A model generated the notes under the pieces. That model made no database searches, was not told where the DNA came from, and worked only from the letters and a program-made list of their open reading frames with translations. Shown piece by piece: positions 16,008 through 24,417 of a DNA stretch of 64,000 nucleotides. The stretch is from NCBI RefSeq assembly GCF_040689105.1, contig NZ_JBFBVU010000006.1, positions 1 through 64,000 of the forward strand. Reading direction: 5' to 3'. Every line of letters begins with the position of its first letter. Position 1 is the stretch's first letter. This DNA is from Meridianimarinicoccus marinus. Lineage in GTDB: Bacteria; Pseudomonadota; Alphaproteobacteria; Rhodobacterales; Rhodobacteraceae. The position numbers were made by a program, and so were the translations under genes.

Positions 16008-17705
16008 TCAGATCTCGTCGGGGAAATGCTTCATGGTCAGCCGGATCGGGTTGGGCGCCGCCTGCCCCAACCCGCAGATCGAGGCATCGGCCATCACCGT
16101 GCACAGGTCTTCCAGCAAACCCCGGTCCCAATGTTCCGCCCGCATCAGTTGCACCGCCTTTTCGCAGCCCGCCCGGCACGGCGTGCACTGGCCACAGCTT
16201 TCATCCTCGAAGAACCGCAGCATGTTCAGCGCCGCATCGCGCACCCGGTCCCGGTCCGACAGAACCACCACCGCCGCCGAGCCGATGAAGGTCTCGTGCC
16301 GGTGCAGCGTGTCGAAATCCAGCGGCACGTCGTTCAAGCTGGCAGGCAGAATGCCCGAGGACGGCCCGCCCGGCTGGTAGGCCTTGAAGACATGCCCCTC
16401 GGCCATGCCGCCCGCCGCCGCGATCACATCCGTGATGGTGGAGCCTGCGGGCAACAGGTAGACCCCCGGCCGCGCCACCCGGCCCGAGACCGAATAGCTG
16501 CGCAGCCCGGCGCGGCCGTTCTTTTCATGGGCGCTCAGCACCTGTGGCCCCTCGCGGCAGATGCGCGCCACCCAGAACAGGCTTTCGACATTGTGCACCA
16601 GCGTGGGCCGCCCGAAGATCCCGACCTGCGCCACGTAGGGCGGCCGGTGCCGGGGCAAGCCGCGCTTGCCTTCGATCGATTCGATCATCGCGCTTTCTTC
16701 GCCGCAGATATAGGCGCCCGCCCCGCGCCGCAGATCGACATATCCCGGCGCGACCAGCCCGGCGGATTCCAAAGCTGCGATTTCCCGGCGCAGGATCTCC
16801 AGCACGGCGGGGTATTCGTCGCGCAGGTAGATGAAGCAGGTCTCGGCCTCCACGGTCCAGGCCGCGATCAGCATACCTTCCAGGAACAGATGCGGGCGGC
16901 GCTCCAGATAGTAACGGTCCTTGAAGGTGCCCGGCTCGCCCTCGTCGGCATTCACCGCCAGATAGCGCGGCCCGTCCGCGGCCCGCACGAAGGACCACTT
17001 GCGGCCCGACGGGAAGCCCGCGCCGCCCAGTCCGCGCAGCCCCGATTGCAGGATGCGGTCCTGCACCTCTTCGGGATCGCCCCCGGCGCGCAGGGTTTCC
17101 AGTTCGGCATAGCCGCCTTCGGCCCGATAGGCCGCCAGCCCTTCATAATCCGGGATCACCGGATGGGTGCGCCCCTCGGCCACGGCGGCCAGAACCGTTT
17201 CCGGCGTGGCATGATCTTCGTGGTAATGGCCCAGTTCGACCACCGGGGCGATGTCACAGCGGCCCATGCAGGGGGCGCGCAGCACCCGCACCTGCGCCGG
17301 ATCGGTCCCGGCTTCCAGCGCCGCTTTCAGCGCCTGCGCCCCGGCCATCTCGCACGACAGCGAATCGCAGACCCGGATCGTCAGGGCCGGCGGCGGCGTC
17401 TCGCCTTCCTTCACCAGGTCGAAATGGGCATAGAAGCTGGCCACTTCCCAGACCTCGGCCTGCGACAGGCGCATTTCCTCGGCCAGCGCCCGCAGATGCG
17501 CCGCCGACAGATGGCCATAGCGATCCTGGATCAAGTGCAGGAATTCGATCAGCAGATCCCGGCGGCGCGGGCGATCGCCCAAAAGGGCGCGCACCTCGTC
17601 CCAGGCGGCATCGTCCAACTGCCGCCCCTTGGGCGTCTTGCGGCCTTTGCCGGGCGCCGACTTCCAGATCCCCTTGTGGAGCGTTTCCGTGCTGTCGCCT
17701 GCCAT
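16008..17705 (-). CDS. Fused NuoE/NuoF-like NAD(P)H-binding diaphorase (FdsGB-like)
   Basis: The 565-residue protein joins a NuoE-like thioredoxin-fold [2Fe-2S] domain (about residues 55-165; Cys in RVCDSLSCEM and APCMGRCD) to a NuoF-like flavoprotein domain. The second part shows the FMN/NAD motifs GLRGLGGAGFPSGRKW and NADEGEPGTFKDR, GAGAYICGEESAMIESIEG, and the [4Fe-4S] site ESCGQCTPCRAGCEKA. Such fusions serve as the NAD-reducing module of soluble formate dehydrogenases or hydrogenases. No formate dehydrogenase alpha chain or hydrogenase lies beside it (xseA is upstream, ftsY downstream), so the electron donor partner is unknown. It is not likely the complex I subunit, which is unfused. 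Confidence 0.88.
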   Translation of the reverse strand: MAGDSTETLHKGIWKSAPGKGRKTPKGRQLDDAAWDEVRALLGDRPRRRDLLIEFLHLIQDRYGHLSAAHLRALAEEMRLSQAEVWEVASFYAHFDLVKEGETPPPALTIRVCDSLSCEMAGAQALKAALEAGTDPAQVRVLRAPCMGRCDIAPVVELGHYHEDHATPETVLAAVAEGRTHPVIPDYEGLAAYRAEGGYAELETLRAGGDPEEVQDRILQSGLRGLGGAGFPSGRKWSFVRAADGPRYLAVNADEGEPGTFKDRYYLERRPHLFLEGMLIAAWTVEAETCFIYLRDEYPAVLEILRREIAALESAGLVAPGYVDLRRGAGAYICGEESAMIESIEGKRGLPRHRPPYVAQVGIFGRPTLVHNVESLFWVARICREGPQVLSAHEKNGRAGLRSYSVSGRVARPGVYLLPAGSTITDVIAAAGGMAEGHVFKAYQPGGPSSGILPASLNDVPLDFDTLHRHETFIGSAAVVVLSDRDRVRDAALNMLRFFEDESCGQCTPCRAGCEKAVQLMRAEHWDRGLLEDLCTVMADASICGLGQAAPNPIRLTMKHFPDEI

Positions 17706-17804
17706 GGTTCCCTTCCTCCGACCGTCCTGTTTCTTGCTACGCAGCGGATACCGGACCCTGCCTTTCAGAAACGACGCTTTCCGGCCCGCAAGGGCCGTTT
17801 GCCC

Positions 17805-19397
17805 CTAGAACAGCGATCCCTGATCCGGCGGCGCGTCCTTCGGCTTGCGGCGTTTGCCGGACGGCGCGGGTTTTTCCGCAGACCCGGCGCCCACGCCCGT
17901 CGCGGGCACCGCCTCCAGCACCCCATCGCGAAACTGGATCTGCAGGGCGCTCTGGTCAGCCCCGGTCGCGGCACTGGTCACCAGCATATCGCCCGCGCGC
18001 ACCACGGCAAAGCCGCGCGCCAGCGTCGATTCGTAGCCCAGCGAGCCGCGCAAGCGCTCCAGTGCCGCCAAGCCCTGACGCCGTTCCCCCATGCGGGCCT
18101 TCCATGCCTGCCGCAGCCGCGCCTGCAACCGCGCCAGATCGCCCGGTGCCGCCGCCTGCTTCTGCCGGATCGGGCGCAGGGTGAGCCTTGCCGAAATCCC
18201 CGCCAGATCCAACGTACGACGCGACGCGACAGCCTCGGCGGCGCGGTCCAGCCGCTTGCCCGCCACTGCCAGCCGCTGCCGCTGTGCTTCCAGCCGGTCG
18301 TTCAGGCGGCCCGGATGCAGGCTGCCCCTGGCGCTGTTCAGCCGCGCGCGTTCCTGGTGCACACGGCTGCGCAAGGCCACCGGCAGGCGTTGCGCCACCG
18401 CGTCGAACCGTTGCTCCGCATGGCGGGTCAGATCCTGCGGGCGCGGCAATGCACGCGACAGGTCCCGCAACCGCTGGCCGCGCTGTGCGGAACTGCGCGC
18501 GTGCGCCCCGGCCAGTCGCGCGCCCATGCTTTGGGTAACCGCCAGAAGCTCGGCCAGCACCGGCACCGCCATTTCAGCCGCCGCTGTGGGGGTCGGCGCA
18601 CGCCGGTCCGAGACGAAGTCGATCAGCGTGGTGTCGGTTTCATGCCCCACCGCCGAGATCAGCGGGATCTCGGAGGCCGCCGCCGCCCGCGCCACGACCT
18701 CCTCGTTGAAGCCCCACAGATCCTCGATCGAGCCGCCGCCGCGCGCCACGATCAGCACATCGGGCCGGGGCAGCGACCCGCCGGGGGTCATGCGGTTGAA
18801 CCCCTCGATGGCACGCGCCACCTCGGGCGCGCAGCGGTCGCCCTGCACCGCCACCGGCCAGATCAGCACCTTGGACGGAAACCGGTCGCGCAGCCGGTGC
18901 AAGATGTCGCGGATCACCGCGCCCGAGGGCGAGGTCACCACGCCGATGACATTGGGCAGATAGGGCAGCGGCCGCTTTCGCTCGGGCGCGAACAGCCCTT
19001 CGGCCTCCAGCATCTTCTTGCGCTTTTCCAGCATCGCCATCAGCGCCCCGGCCCCGGCAGGCGTGATGCTGTCGATCACCATCTGGTATTTCGACTGGCC
19101 GGGGAATGTGGTCAGCCGACCGGTGGCGATTACCTCAAGCCCTTCTTCGGGTTGGGTCACCAGCTTGGCCGCCTGCCCCTTCCAGATCACCCCCGCCAGC
19201 ACCGCGCGGTCATCCTTCAGGTCCAGATAGACATGGCCCGAGCGCGGCCGCGACACCCGGCCCAACTCGCCGCGCACGCGGACGCGAGCGAATCCCCCCT
19301 CGATGGCCTTCTTCACCGCGCCGGAGATCTCGGAAACGGTGAATTCCGGGGCATTGTCCCCCGCTGCGGGGCTTGGATCTTCGAACAGGTCGGACAT
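17805..19397 (-). CDS. xseA: Exodeoxyribonuclease VII large subunit
   Basis: A 530-residue XseA. The N-terminal OB fold (about residues 18-120; ARVRVRGELGRVSRPRSGHVYLDLKDD) is followed by the nuclease core with GVVTSPSGAVIRDILHRL, ARGGGSIEDLWGFNEE and SAVGHETDTTLIDFVSDRRAPTPTAAAE, then a long Arg/Ala-rich helical region and a variable basic tail. With small XseB chains (not in this window) it degrades single-stranded DNA. Divergent from purD with 73 bp between the starts, so both promoters must share that short gap. Confidence 0.95.
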   Translation of the reverse strand: MSDLFEDPSPAAGDNAPEFTVSEISGAVKKAIEGGFARVRVRGELGRVSRPRSGHVYLDLKDDRAVLAGVIWKGQAAKLVTQPEEGLEVIATGRLTTFPGQSKYQMVIDSITPAGAGALMAMLEKRKKMLEAEGLFAPERKRPLPYLPNVIGVVTSPSGAVIRDILHRLRDRFPSKVLIWPVAVQGDRCAPEVARAIEGFNRMTPGGSLPRPDVLIVARGGGSIEDLWGFNEEVVARAAAASEIPLISAVGHETDTTLIDFVSDRRAPTPTAAAEMAVPVLAELLAVTQSMGARLAGAHARSSAQRGQRLRDLSRALPRPQDLTRHAEQRFDAVAQRLPVALRSRVHQERARLNSARGSLHPGRLNDRLEAQRQRLAVAGKRLDRAAEAVASRRTLDLAGISARLTLRPIRQKQAAAPGDLARLQARLRQAWKARMGERRQGLAALERLRGSLGYESTLARGFAVVRAGDMLVTSAATGADQSALQIQFRDGVLEAVPATGVGAGSAEKPAPSGKRRKPKDAPPDQGSLF

Positions 19398-19470
19398 TGG
19401 CGGGCCTTTGCTTGCGCATCTCGGACCCGCACCCTAGAACCCAAGGCCGAAAAGGCCAAGGAGGGCGGCG

Positions 19471-20736
19471 ATGAACATTCTGATCTTGGGCGGCGGGGGC
19501 CGTGAACATGCGCTGGCCTGGGCGGCGCAGCAAAACCCCAAATGCGACCGCCTGATCGCGGCGCCCGGAAACGCCGGAATGGCCGATATCGCTGAACTGG
19601 CCGTCCTCGACATCGAGGACGGCCCGGCGGTCGCCCAGTTCTGCGTCGAGAATGCCATCGACTTCGTCATCATCGGTCCCGAGGCGCCGCTGGCCGCCGG
19701 GGTGGCGGATGAATTGCGCGCCACCGGCATCCTGTGTTTCGGCCCGTCGGCGGACGCGGCCAAACTGGAAGCGTCGAAATCCTTCACCAAGGAAATCTGC
19801 GACGCCGCCGGCGCCCCCACCGCCGCCTGGGCGCGCTTCACCGAGGCCGCCCCGGCCAAGGACTATATCCGCGCACAGGGCGCGCCCATCGTGGTCAAGG
19901 CCGACGGTCTGGCCGCGGGCAAGGGCGTGATCGTCGCGATGACCGAGGCCGAAGCGCTGGACGCCATCGACGACATGTTCGGCGGCGCCTTTGGCGGCGC
20001 CGGGACCGAAGTGGTGATCGAGGAATTCATGGAGGGCGAAGAAGCCTCGTTCTTCGTGCTCTGCGACGGCGAGACCGCCCTGCCCGTGGGCACCGCGCAG
20101 GATCACAAGCGCATCGGCGAAGGCGATACCGGCCCCAACACCGGCGGCATGGGCGCCTATTCCCCTGCGCCGGTGCTGACCGACGAGATCGCCGAACGCA
20201 CCATGGCCGAGATCGTTTATCCGACCCTGCGGGAAATGGTGGCACGCGGCACCCCTTACCAGGGCGTGCTCTATGTCGGGCTCATGATCAAGGACGGCGC
20301 GCCGCGTCTGGTGGAATACAACGTCCGCTTCGGCGACCCCGAATGCCAGGCCCTGATGCTGCGGCTGGGGGCACAGGCCTTCGACCTGCTGCACGCCGCC
20401 GCCGAGGGCCGTCTGGCCGACACCCAGGTCACCTGGGCCGACGATCACGCCATGACCGTTGTGCTGGCCGCCCATGGCTATCCCGGCAGCTATGCCAAGG
20501 GCAGCGAGATCAAGGGCCTCGACACCCTGCCAGCCGACAGCTTCCATATGATGTTCCACGCGGGCACCAAGGAAGTGGACGGCAAGATCACCGCCAATGG
20601 CGGCCGGGTGCTGAATGCCACCGCCCGCGGCGCCACCCTGGCCGAGGCCCGCGACCGCGCCTATGCGCTGGTCGACGGCACCGACTGGCCCGAAGGCATC
20701 TGCCGTCGCGACATCGGCTGGCGCGCGCTTGGGTAA
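19471..20736 (+). CDS. purD: Phosphoribosylamine-glycine ligase (GAR synthetase)
   Basis: The 421-residue ATP-grasp enzyme makes glycinamide ribonucleotide, second step of purine synthesis. Start MNILILGGGGREHALAWA is the standard PurD N-terminus. ATP-grasp features include PIVVKADGLAAGKGV, the IEEFMEGEEASFFVL segment, HKRIGEGDTGPNTGGMGAY and EYNVRFGDPECQ. AAGGAGGGCGGCG precedes the ATG. Length is as expected. The neighbouring genes downstream (from 20862) are not related to purine synthesis. Confidence 0.97.
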   Translation: MNILILGGGGREHALAWAAQQNPKCDRLIAAPGNAGMADIAELAVLDIEDGPAVAQFCVENAIDFVIIGPEAPLAAGVADELRATGILCFGPSADAAKLEASKSFTKEICDAAGAPTAAWARFTEAAPAKDYIRAQGAPIVVKADGLAAGKGVIVAMTEAEALDAIDDMFGGAFGGAGTEVVIEEFMEGEEASFFVLCDGETALPVGTAQDHKRIGEGDTGPNTGGMGAYSPAPVLTDEIAERTMAEIVYPTLREMVARGTPYQGVLYVGLMIKDGAPRLVEYNVRFGDPECQALMLRLGAQAFDLLHAAAEGRLADTQVTWADDHAMTVVLAAHGYPGSYAKGSEIKGLDTLPADSFHMMFHAGTKEVDGKITANGGRVLNATARGATLAEARDRAYALVDGTDWPEGICRRDIGWRALG

Positions 20737-20861
20737 GGTCCGGGTCACAAGCCCCTGATCGCCTGTCGTTTTGCACCCTTGCGCCAAAATCGCACGGGTT
20801 GCTACAAGACGGGAACGACCCGGTCCCGGGTCCGCCCCCCTGTCAGAGGATCCCTGCCCCC

Positions 20862-21281
20862 ATGACCCAACCGTCACTGCCCATGCATCCGATGGCGCCG
20901 GAGCATCTTCCGGCGTTCGTCACTCCTCCCGGCGCGTCGGATACCCTGATGATCGGGGTCGGGGTCTTTCTGGTGGTGGCGATCCTGCTGCTAGGGGTGC
21001 TGTACCTGTATCTGCACTCCCTGCCTGACCGGATGGCCCATCATTCCAACTCGGCGCAGTTCCAGTTGATCGGCGTGATGACCTTGTTGGCCTTGTTCAC
21101 GCATAACAACGTCTTCTGGATCGCTGCCCTGCTTCTGGTCTTTGTCGACATTCCCGACTTCATGACACCGCTGCGCAGCATCGCGGCCTCGCTTGAAAAA
21201 GCCACCGGGCGCGAGGGGCTGCCCGAAACGGTCTCGGCCGACGACCTTGAAACCGCCGAGGGGGCCGACCGCCATGTTTGA
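20862..21281 (+). CDS. Small membrane protein paired with HlyD-type adaptor
   Basis: A 139-residue protein of unknown function with a proline-rich N-terminus and about two membrane spans: residues about 29-50 (LMIGVGVFLVVAILLLGVLY) and about 66-90 (LIGVMTLLALFTHN then FWIAALLLVFV). The tail is acidic and soluble. Its last eight bases overlap the start of the HlyD-type gene, so the two are translationally coupled. The pairing is reminiscent of the enterobacterial yibI-yibH pair (small DUF3302 protein plus HlyD protein), but sequence match is not strong enough to claim the family. Start ATG follows AGAGGATCCCTGCCCCC. Confidence 0.7.
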   Translation: MTQPSLPMHPMAPEHLPAFVTPPGASDTLMIGVGVFLVVAILLLGVLYLYLHSLPDRMAHHSNSAQFQLIGVMTLLALFTHNNVFWIAALLLVFVDIPDFMTPLRSIAASLEKATGREGLPETVSADDLETAEGADRHV

Positions 21282-22509
21282 GCTGATGTTCTGCTCGTTC
21301 TTCACGATCCTGCCCGACTACCTGTACCGCCGCCTTGTGCAGGGCAAGCGGTTTGGCAAGGAAATCAACCTGTTCTCGGTTTGGTACGAATTGCGCTGGG
21401 GTCTGACGGGCTGCTTCATGCTGACCGTGGGGCTGATCACCACGGTGTTCTACTTCCATCCCTCGACGACCGCGGTCTCGTCCTATTACCGGACGGTGAC
21501 GATCCTGCCGCAGATTTCGGGCCGTGTTGACGAGGTCTTCGTGGTCTCCAAGCAGGAGGTGAAAGCCGGCGACCCGATTTTCAGGATCGAGGATTCCACG
21601 CAGCAGACAGCGGTGGAAACCGCCACCCGCCGCATCGCCGAGATCAATGCCGCCATGCATGTGGCCGAAGATCAGCTTGTCGCCGCCCAGGGCAATCTCG
21701 ACCAGGCCGTCGGCCTGCTGGAACAGACCGCCGATGAACTGGCGCGCCAGTTGAACCTGCAAGCCCGCAATCCCGATGTGGTCGCGGGCCGCGAGATCGA
21801 CCGGCTGCAAAACACCGCGGAGGCACGACAGGGCGCCGTGGATGCGGCACAGGCACAGGTCTCATCCATCGAGACCCAGATCAATGAATTGTTCCCGGCA
21901 CAGCTTGCCACCGCCAATTCACAGCTTGCGCAGGCGCAGGCCGAACTGGACAAGACCGTGGTGGTCGCCGGTGTAGACGGGACGGTGGAACAATTCGGAT
22001 TGCAGGAGGGCGACTATATCTCGGCCATCCTGCGTCCGGCCGGCATCCTGATCCCGCATGAGTTCGATCACGGCGTGTTTGCGGCGGGCTTCGGACAGTT
22101 GACCGGCCAGGTCGTGCAACCCGGCATGCTGGCCGAGATTGCCTGCGCCACCCAGCCCTTCCAGGTGATCCCGATGGTGGTGACCGCGGTGCAGCCGGTG
22201 ATCTCCTCCGGCCAGTTCCGGCCGACCGACCAGTTGATCGATCCGGCCAAGGCCCCGGCGCCGGGGTCACTGACCACCACGCTGCAACCTCTGTTCGAAG
22301 GTCAGGCCAACGCCATTCCGCCGGGCAGCACCTGCATTGCCAATGCCTATACCAGCTTCCACGAACAGCTTGAGAACCCCGATCTGGGGTTCTGGACCAA
22401 GCTCGGCATGCATGGGGTTGACACTGTAGGGCTGCTGCACGCCATCATCCTGCGCATCCAGGTGCTGCTTCTGCCGGTCAAGACGCTGGTCTTCTCGGGC
22501 GGCCACTAG
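21274..22509 (+). CDS. HlyD/EmrA-type membrane fusion protein
   Basis: The 411-residue protein has one N-terminal membrane helix (about residues 32-52), a lipoyl/biotinyl-like strand around ILPQISGRVDEVFV...GDPIFRI, a long alpha-helical hairpin (about residues 105-215, rich in Ala/Gln) and a second beta domain with VVVAGVDGTVEQFGLQEGD. This is the plan of periplasmic adaptors that bridge inner-membrane pumps to an outer-membrane channel. No ABC, MFS or RND pump or TolC gene is adjacent; the only partner is the small upstream membrane protein. Start ATG at 21274 (MFELMFCSFF) overlaps the upstream stop. The C-terminal region has an additional hydrophobic stretch near residue 395. Confidence 0.85.
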   Translation: MFELMFCSFFTILPDYLYRRLVQGKRFGKEINLFSVWYELRWGLTGCFMLTVGLITTVFYFHPSTTAVSSYYRTVTILPQISGRVDEVFVVSKQEVKAGDPIFRIEDSTQQTAVETATRRIAEINAAMHVAEDQLVAAQGNLDQAVGLLEQTADELARQLNLQARNPDVVAGREIDRLQNTAEARQGAVDAAQAQVSSIETQINELFPAQLATANSQLAQAQAELDKTVVVAGVDGTVEQFGLQEGDYISAILRPAGILIPHEFDHGVFAAGFGQLTGQVVQPGMLAEIACATQPFQVIPMVVTAVQPVISSGQFRPTDQLIDPAKAPAPGSLTTTLQPLFEGQANAIPPGSTCIANAYTSFHEQLENPDLGFWTKLGMHGVDTVGLLHAIILRIQVLLLPVKTLVFSGGH

Positions 22510-22543
22510 GCTGCCGGCCAGCGATGGCGCGGGTCCGGCGGGC

Positions 22544-22737
22544 CGGGTCAAGGCGCGCGCAGCGCCCGCGCACCGCGCGGCCTGGCCTTGATGCGGACCG
22601 GCGTACCCTGACCATGGACGCGGCGCTTTGAGGGGCAGACCTGCCCCTCAAACGCTTCTCAGCAGATAGTCCCCCATCCCGCCACAGGCGCTGTACCGAT
22701 CCGTCCGCGCAACCGCCGCGCCCGTCAGGGCGCGGCG
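22544..22737. repeat. Three-hairpin dispersed element (copy 2)
   Basis: Between the convergent ends of the HlyD gene and the cupin gene. It repeats the plan of the 15702-16007 gap: GGGTCAAGG...CCTTGA at the left, a perfect 12-bp stem at 22627-22638/22641-22652 (TTTGAGGGGCAG and its complement), the tail CGCTTCTCAGCAGAT to 22667, and CGCCGCGCCC-GTCA-GGGCGCGGCG at 22714-22737. Compared with copy 1 the middle stem keeps pairing through changes on both arms. A separate GACACC-GCAA-GGTGTC hairpin inside a CCCCGT/ACGGGG stem follows at 22746-22776 and could end the cupin message. Confidence 0.75.
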
Positions 22738-22791
22738 CGGCCCAACCCCGTCAGACACCGCAAGGTGTCGCAACGGGGGCGGGAGCGCCCC

Positions 22792-23166
22792 CTATCCGCC
22801 GGTCGGGAACTGCACCACCATCATGTCGACGGGTTCACCATTCATCGCGCGCGAGCCATGGCCGCCACCCGATACATCCTTCATCCAGAAGATGTCCCCC
22901 GGCCCGAAATCGCGCACTTCGCCGTCACCGGCCTCGACCCGGAACTGGCCACGCAGGATGAAGGCCACCTGTTCCAGCGGCGAATTATGCGGCACCCCCA
23001 CCCAGCCCGCCGGAAGGGTCAGGGCCACCAGCGCACTGGCCGGAATCTTCTCGGACAGCAGCATCGGGGCGGCCGGCGGCGCGAAATGGGTGTCTTCCAG
23101 CAGGAAATCGGCCTCCTGAAAATGGGACACCCCCTCGGCATCTTCATCCAGTATCGTGTAGCGCAT
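22792..23166 (-). CDS. Small cupin-domain protein
   Basis: A 124-residue single cupin barrel. The two cupin motifs are recognisable as H-N-S-P-L-E-Q-V-A-F-I-L-R-G (residues about 60-73) and the G-D-I-F-W-M...-H-G-S segment near residue 90-104, though one usual His of motif 1 is replaced. Such proteins bind metal and small ligands or protect against waste of substrates; no specific role can be given. Start ATG follows GGGAGAAACCGCC. It stands alone, convergent with the HlyD gene and about 90 bp downstream of the VCBS gene. Confidence 0.78.
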   Translation of the reverse strand: MRYTILDEDAEGVSHFQEADFLLEDTHFAPPAAPMLLSEKIPASALVALTLPAGWVGVPHNSPLEQVAFILRGQFRVEAGDGEVRDFGPGDIFWMKDVSGGGHGSRAMNGEPVDMMVVQFPTGG

Positions 23167-23257
23167 GGCGGTTTCTCCCTTTCCGAAAATCGTCGGACCG
23201 GGAGAAGCCTAGCATGGGAGCGGAAATTCCCGAAGAGGCCGCTGCCACGGCGGCCCG

Positions 23258-23965
23258 TCAGTCGGCACAGGCCAGAGCGGCGTCAAAGCCCGCCGCATCG
23301 GCGGGCAAACCCAGACGCCGGGCCCTCAGTTGTCCCGCATGAAGCTTCACGGCCACCAGACCGCGCCAGTCCGCCGTGGCCAGCACCAGTTCGGCACCCT
23401 GCCCGCAGCGTCGCAGCCCGCCCGAGATGTCCCGCTCTCCGATCCGGTGGTTGGTCACGCCCGGCAGCGCTGCAACCGGCACCAGCGCGCCGTCCTCGAC
23501 CCGCCAGACGCGCAGGGTCCTGGCCAGATGCGGGCGGTCCACATAGGCGATCTCGATCCGTCCGTCGCCGTCCAGATCCCCGATCCCCGCCGGCGCCAGC
23601 CAGCGGAACCGCGTGCCGATGAAAGGCGTGGCATAGCGCAGGCCGCTGGCGTCATAGACCGCCAGACGTGCGCCGCGCCGCTGGTCGCTTTCGACCACCA
23701 CGACCTCGGCCTGCCCGTCGCCATCCAGATCCGCCAGACGTGGGGCGGTATCTTCGAACACCCGGCTGTCGGGCAGCACCAGCCGCAGCGGCGGCGCGTC
23801 GGCGCGCTCCAGCACCAGCGCACCATATTCGATGCCGTCGCCCAGCACCGCGTGCGGATAACGGGTTGTGGGGTCGGCGTAGCGGGCGCCGGTGATCTCG
23901 GCGGCCACCGGCAGCGCCAGAAGCACGGCCAGCAATCCCAGCGCCGCTGCCCGCATGATGCGCAT
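23258..23965 (-). CDS. Secreted VCBS/FG-GAP repeat protein
   Basis: A 235-residue protein with a signal peptide (about residues 1-22, cleavage after VAA) and at least two repeats containing the calcium-loop motif D-L-D-G-D-G (LADLDGDGQAEVVVVESD and IGDLDGDGRIEIAYVD). These are blades of a partial beta-propeller of the VCBS/FG-GAP type, found in exported or cell-surface proteins. The gene begins two bases after the ferredoxin stop (TGAGCATG), so it is in the same operon. Function is unknown; the pairing with a cytoplasmic ferredoxin may be only positional. Confidence 0.8.
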   Translation of the reverse strand: MRIMRAAALGLLAVLLALPVAAEITGARYADPTTRYPHAVLGDGIEYGALVLERADAPPLRLVLPDSRVFEDTAPRLADLDGDGQAEVVVVESDQRRGARLAVYDASGLRYATPFIGTRFRWLAPAGIGDLDGDGRIEIAYVDRPHLARTLRVWRVEDGALVPVAALPGVTNHRIGERDISGGLRRCGQGAELVLATADWRGLVAVKLHAGQLRARRLGLPADAAGFDAALACAD

Positions 23966-23967
23966 GC

Positions 23968-24291
23968 TCAGATCTGCTTTTCAGGCATCTGCACCACCAG
24001 CCCGTCCAGATCGTCGGTGACCTTGATCTGGCAGGTCAGGCGCGACCGGCCCGGCTCGGGCTCATAGGCGAAGTCCAGCATGTCCTCTTCCATCGGATCG
24101 GCGGCGGGCACCTTCTCGATCCAGTCGGGATGCAGGTAGACATGGCAGGTGGAACAGGCACAGGCGCCGCCGCAATCGGCCTCGATGCCCGGCACGTTGT
24201 TGTCGCGCGCGCCTTCCATCACGGTCAGCCCGACGGGCACATCGACAACGTGCTCGGTTCCATTGTGCTCGATATAGGTGATCTTCGGCAT
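23968..24291 (-). CDS. [2Fe-2S] ferredoxin, adrenodoxin type
   Basis: A 107-residue ferredoxin. Cluster ligands are Cys40, Cys46, Cys49 and Cys87 in the C-x5-C-x2-C...C pattern (CGGACACSTC and RLTCQ), with an additional Cys44. The HVYLHPDWIEKVPAAD and EEDMLDFAYEP segments mark the vertebrate-type/adrenodoxin subgroup, whose members pass electrons to cytochromes P450, ring hydroxylases or Fe-S assembly. No isc or P450 genes are nearby. It starts 127 bp from the divergent SOS-linked gene and shares that intergenic region. Confidence 0.92.
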   Translation of the reverse strand: MPKITYIEHNGTEHVVDVPVGLTVMEGARDNNVPGIEADCGGACACSTCHVYLHPDWIEKVPAADPMEEDMLDFAYEPEPGRSRLTCQIKVTDDLDGLVVQMPEKQI

Positions 24292-24400
24292 GTTCTGCCC
24301 CTTTTGCCTGGCTCACTTGCAAACTGTCGCTGGGGCGGGACATAGGCCAGCGCGGCGGGATTTTCCAGAGCCGCGCGCGCCCTTGTGAAATCGCCGCATT

Positions 24401-24415
24401 GTTCTATCTTTGTTC
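24401..24415 (+). promoter_or_regulatory. LexA (SOS) box GTTC-N7-GTTC
   Basis: The sequence GTTC-TATCTTT-GTTC matches exactly the direct-repeat LexA box known for Alphaproteobacteria such as Rhodobacter. It lies two bases before the ATG of the DnaE2-like fragment at 24418. A plausible promoter overlaps it: TTGTGA at 24383-24388 and TATCTT at 24405-24410, sixteen bases apart, which would put the transcript start at about the ATG. LexA bound here would cover the -10 region. Confidence 0.78.
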
Positions 24416-24417
24416 AC

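Noticed and set aside
15591..19505. 1304-codon plus-strand frame
   Set aside because: Antisense to the diaphorase and xseA genes and crosses the repeat element; no protein-like motifs.
19210..20877. 555-codon minus-strand frame over purD
   Set aside because: Mirror of purD; the plus strand has clear ATP-grasp motifs.
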